A program made the position numbers and the translations under genes. A stretch of 64,000 nucleotides of DNA from Bacillota bacterium (lineage in GTDB: Bacteria > Bacillota > Clostridia > Lachnospirales > Lachnospiraceae). The stretch spans positions 1 through 64,000 of the forward strand of contig JAEZUR010000071.1 in the NCBI GenBank assembly GCA_023420935.1. Reading direction: 5' to 3'. Of the stretch, positions 63,046 through 64,000 are shown in pieces; position 1 is the stretch's first letter; each line of letters opens with the position of its first letter. The notes beneath the pieces are model-generated. The model was given only the letters and a program-made list of their open reading frames with translations. It made no database searches and was not told the origin of the DNA.

Positions 63046-63978
63046 ATGGGGTTTGATTTGTCGCTTGTAATAGATGTAATTATGAATAATTCACAAGATA
63101 CCATTTATTTTAAAGACAAAGAATCAAAATTCTTACTAAACAGTAAAGCACATGCAATACAATTTGGTATAGAAGATCCAAAGGATCTAGTCGGCATGAG
63201 TGATTTCGACTTCTTTCCTGAAGAGTTTGCTAGAAATGCTTATCAGGATGAATTAACCATAATGGAGACAGGAATCCCTATTATTGGAAAGGTTGAGAAA
63301 TGGGAAGACGCCGGAGCGAGTGTATGGTTTTCAGCATCTAAGTATCCATTTTATGATCGTGAAGGTAATATAATTGGTACATGGGGTACCTCAAGGGATA
63401 TCACCACACTTAAATTAGCGGAAGAAGAACTTACTTATGTGAATAAGCAATTAGAAAAAGCAAATCTTCAATTAAAAGAGCAGTCCAATGTAGATGGACT
63501 CTCTAGGCTATATAATCATAGGCATTTTTGTGAAACATTGGAAAATACTATATATTATTACCGTAAGTCTAAAGAACGCCAAGAGGACAATACCTTCTGT
63601 GTTATGATGCTGGACATAGATTGCTTTAAGCAGATCAATGATACCTATGGGCATTTGATTGGTGATATCGCAATTAAGCATGTAGCGGAGTTAATCACTT
63701 CTAATACAAGAGATAAGGATATCTGTTTTCGCTGTGGTGGCGATGAGTTCGCTATTATACTTTTAGACACAGGATTAACGAAAGGTAGAATTCTCGCAGA
63801 TCGTATCAGAACGGTAATTGAAGAGAGTCGTTTGATTGCTAAAGATATTGATTTACTAGTTACAGTCAGTATCGGTATTTCGTGCTATGATGATGAAGAA
63901 GATATTAATAGCTTAATACAAAAAGCAGATAGTAAATTATATCTATCCAAGCGTATGGGTAAGAATCAAGTTAATTAA
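63046..63978 (+). CDS. PAS-GGDEF diguanylate cyclase
   Basis: 310 residues: a PAS domain (about 8-125, ending GTWGTSRDIT), a short coiled-coil linker (about 125-150) and a GGDEF domain with intact RCGGDEFAIIL (about 228-238). It should make cyclic di-GMP in response to a signal bound or sensed by the PAS domain. There are no membrane segments, so it is cytoplasmic. AAGGGGG precedes the ATG. Length and motifs are normal. Confidence 0.94.
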   Translation: MGFDLSLVIDVIMNNSQDTIYFKDKESKFLLNSKAHAIQFGIEDPKDLVGMSDFDFFPEEFARNAYQDELTIMETGIPIIGKVEKWEDAGASVWFSASKYPFYDREGNIIGTWGTSRDITTLKLAEEELTYVNKQLEKANLQLKEQSNVDGLSRLYNHRHFCETLENTIYYYRKSKERQEDNTFCVMMLDIDCFKQINDTYGHLIGDIAIKHVAELITSNTRDKDICFRCGGDEFAIILLDTGLTKGRILADRIRTVIEESRLIAKDIDLLVTVSIGISCYDDEEDINSLIQKADSKLYLSKRMGKNQVN

Positions 63979-63996
63979 GGTAACGAAGGAGTTCAT

Positions 63997-64000
63997 ATGA
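63997..64000 (+). CDS. Start of a next gene, cut by the window edge
   Basis: GAAGGAG followed five bases later by ATG at 63997-63999 marks a probable start just after the GGDEF gene. Nothing of the product is visible. Confidence 0.4.

Noticed and set aside
1..64000. CRISPR arrays, tRNA and rRNA genes
   Set aside because: No regularly spaced repeats, cloverleaf sequences or rRNA-like stretches were found by reading.

Overview
The window is low-GC DNA from an anaerobic, spore-forming Firmicute. The gene families point to Lachnospiraceae (a Lachnoclostridium / Clostridium phytofermentans-like organism). Evidence includes glycyl-radical and [FeFe]-hydrogenase-like enzymes, a CwlD-type cortex amidase, MecA, YwmB, a deo cluster, tandem GH65 phosphorylases, AGGAGG-type ribosome binding sites and TTGACA/TATAAT promoters. 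The species assignment is inference.

Layout. 1-1906: a complete-looking group II intron with its reverse transcriptase. 2027-5797 (minus): a pyruvate formate-lyase operon in which the glycyl-radical domain is a separate small gene. A second small paralog has lost the radical glycine. The activating enzyme and a ferredoxin follow. 6262: a divergent DUF1858 gene. 6516-7322: mecA. 7579-10756: a Ser/Thr kinase fused to a deviant ParA-like ATPase, a second ParA-like ATPase and a CpaB/SAF protein, with no other pilus genes beside them. 11057-13563: two cell-wall hydrolases. 13651-15612: a ywlC-ywlE-rpiB operon. 15709-21762: DUF402, YwmB, a Pro/Tyr-rich probable spore protein, a methyltransferase and a large membrane-anchored protein with a C39-like pseudoprotease domain. 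21784-27308: an M29 aminopeptidase followed by deoB-deoD-deoC-cdd-pdp for nucleoside salvage. 27320-32366: an MFS transporter, UDP-galactopyranose mutase with a GT2 glycosyltransferase, a PAP2 protein and an Lrp regulator.

32658-46652 is a sugar locus: binding protein, two permeases, two GH65 phosphorylases, a LacI repressor, beta-phosphoglucomutase, a beta-helix glycosidase-like protein, a discoidin-domain protein and a chemoreceptor. Matching TTTAACGTTAAA operators lie at the ABC promoter and beside the lacI gene. The likely scheme is import of an alpha-linked gluco-oligosaccharide, phosphorolysis to beta-glucose 1-phosphate and isomerisation by PgmB. 46791-48959 holds a short hydrogenase-like protein and a peroxiredoxin. 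49326-55839 is a polyamine cluster encoding two complete routes from putrescine to spermidine. 55874-57821 holds a carboxypeptidase and a Cys-cluster protein. 57883-58091 is a 209-bp palindromic element. 58390-62975 is a MoxR-DUF58-transglutaminase operon. 63046-63978 is a PAS-GGDEF protein, and a next gene starts at the right edge.

The observations most worth following up are the split PFL with its radical-less paralog, a short hairpin plus Shine-Dalgarno leader element present three times (two in the polyamine cluster), the ATT start of the kinase, the 209-bp palindrome, and a promoter-terminator pair in front of the Lrp gene. No tRNA, rRNA or CRISPR array was seen.
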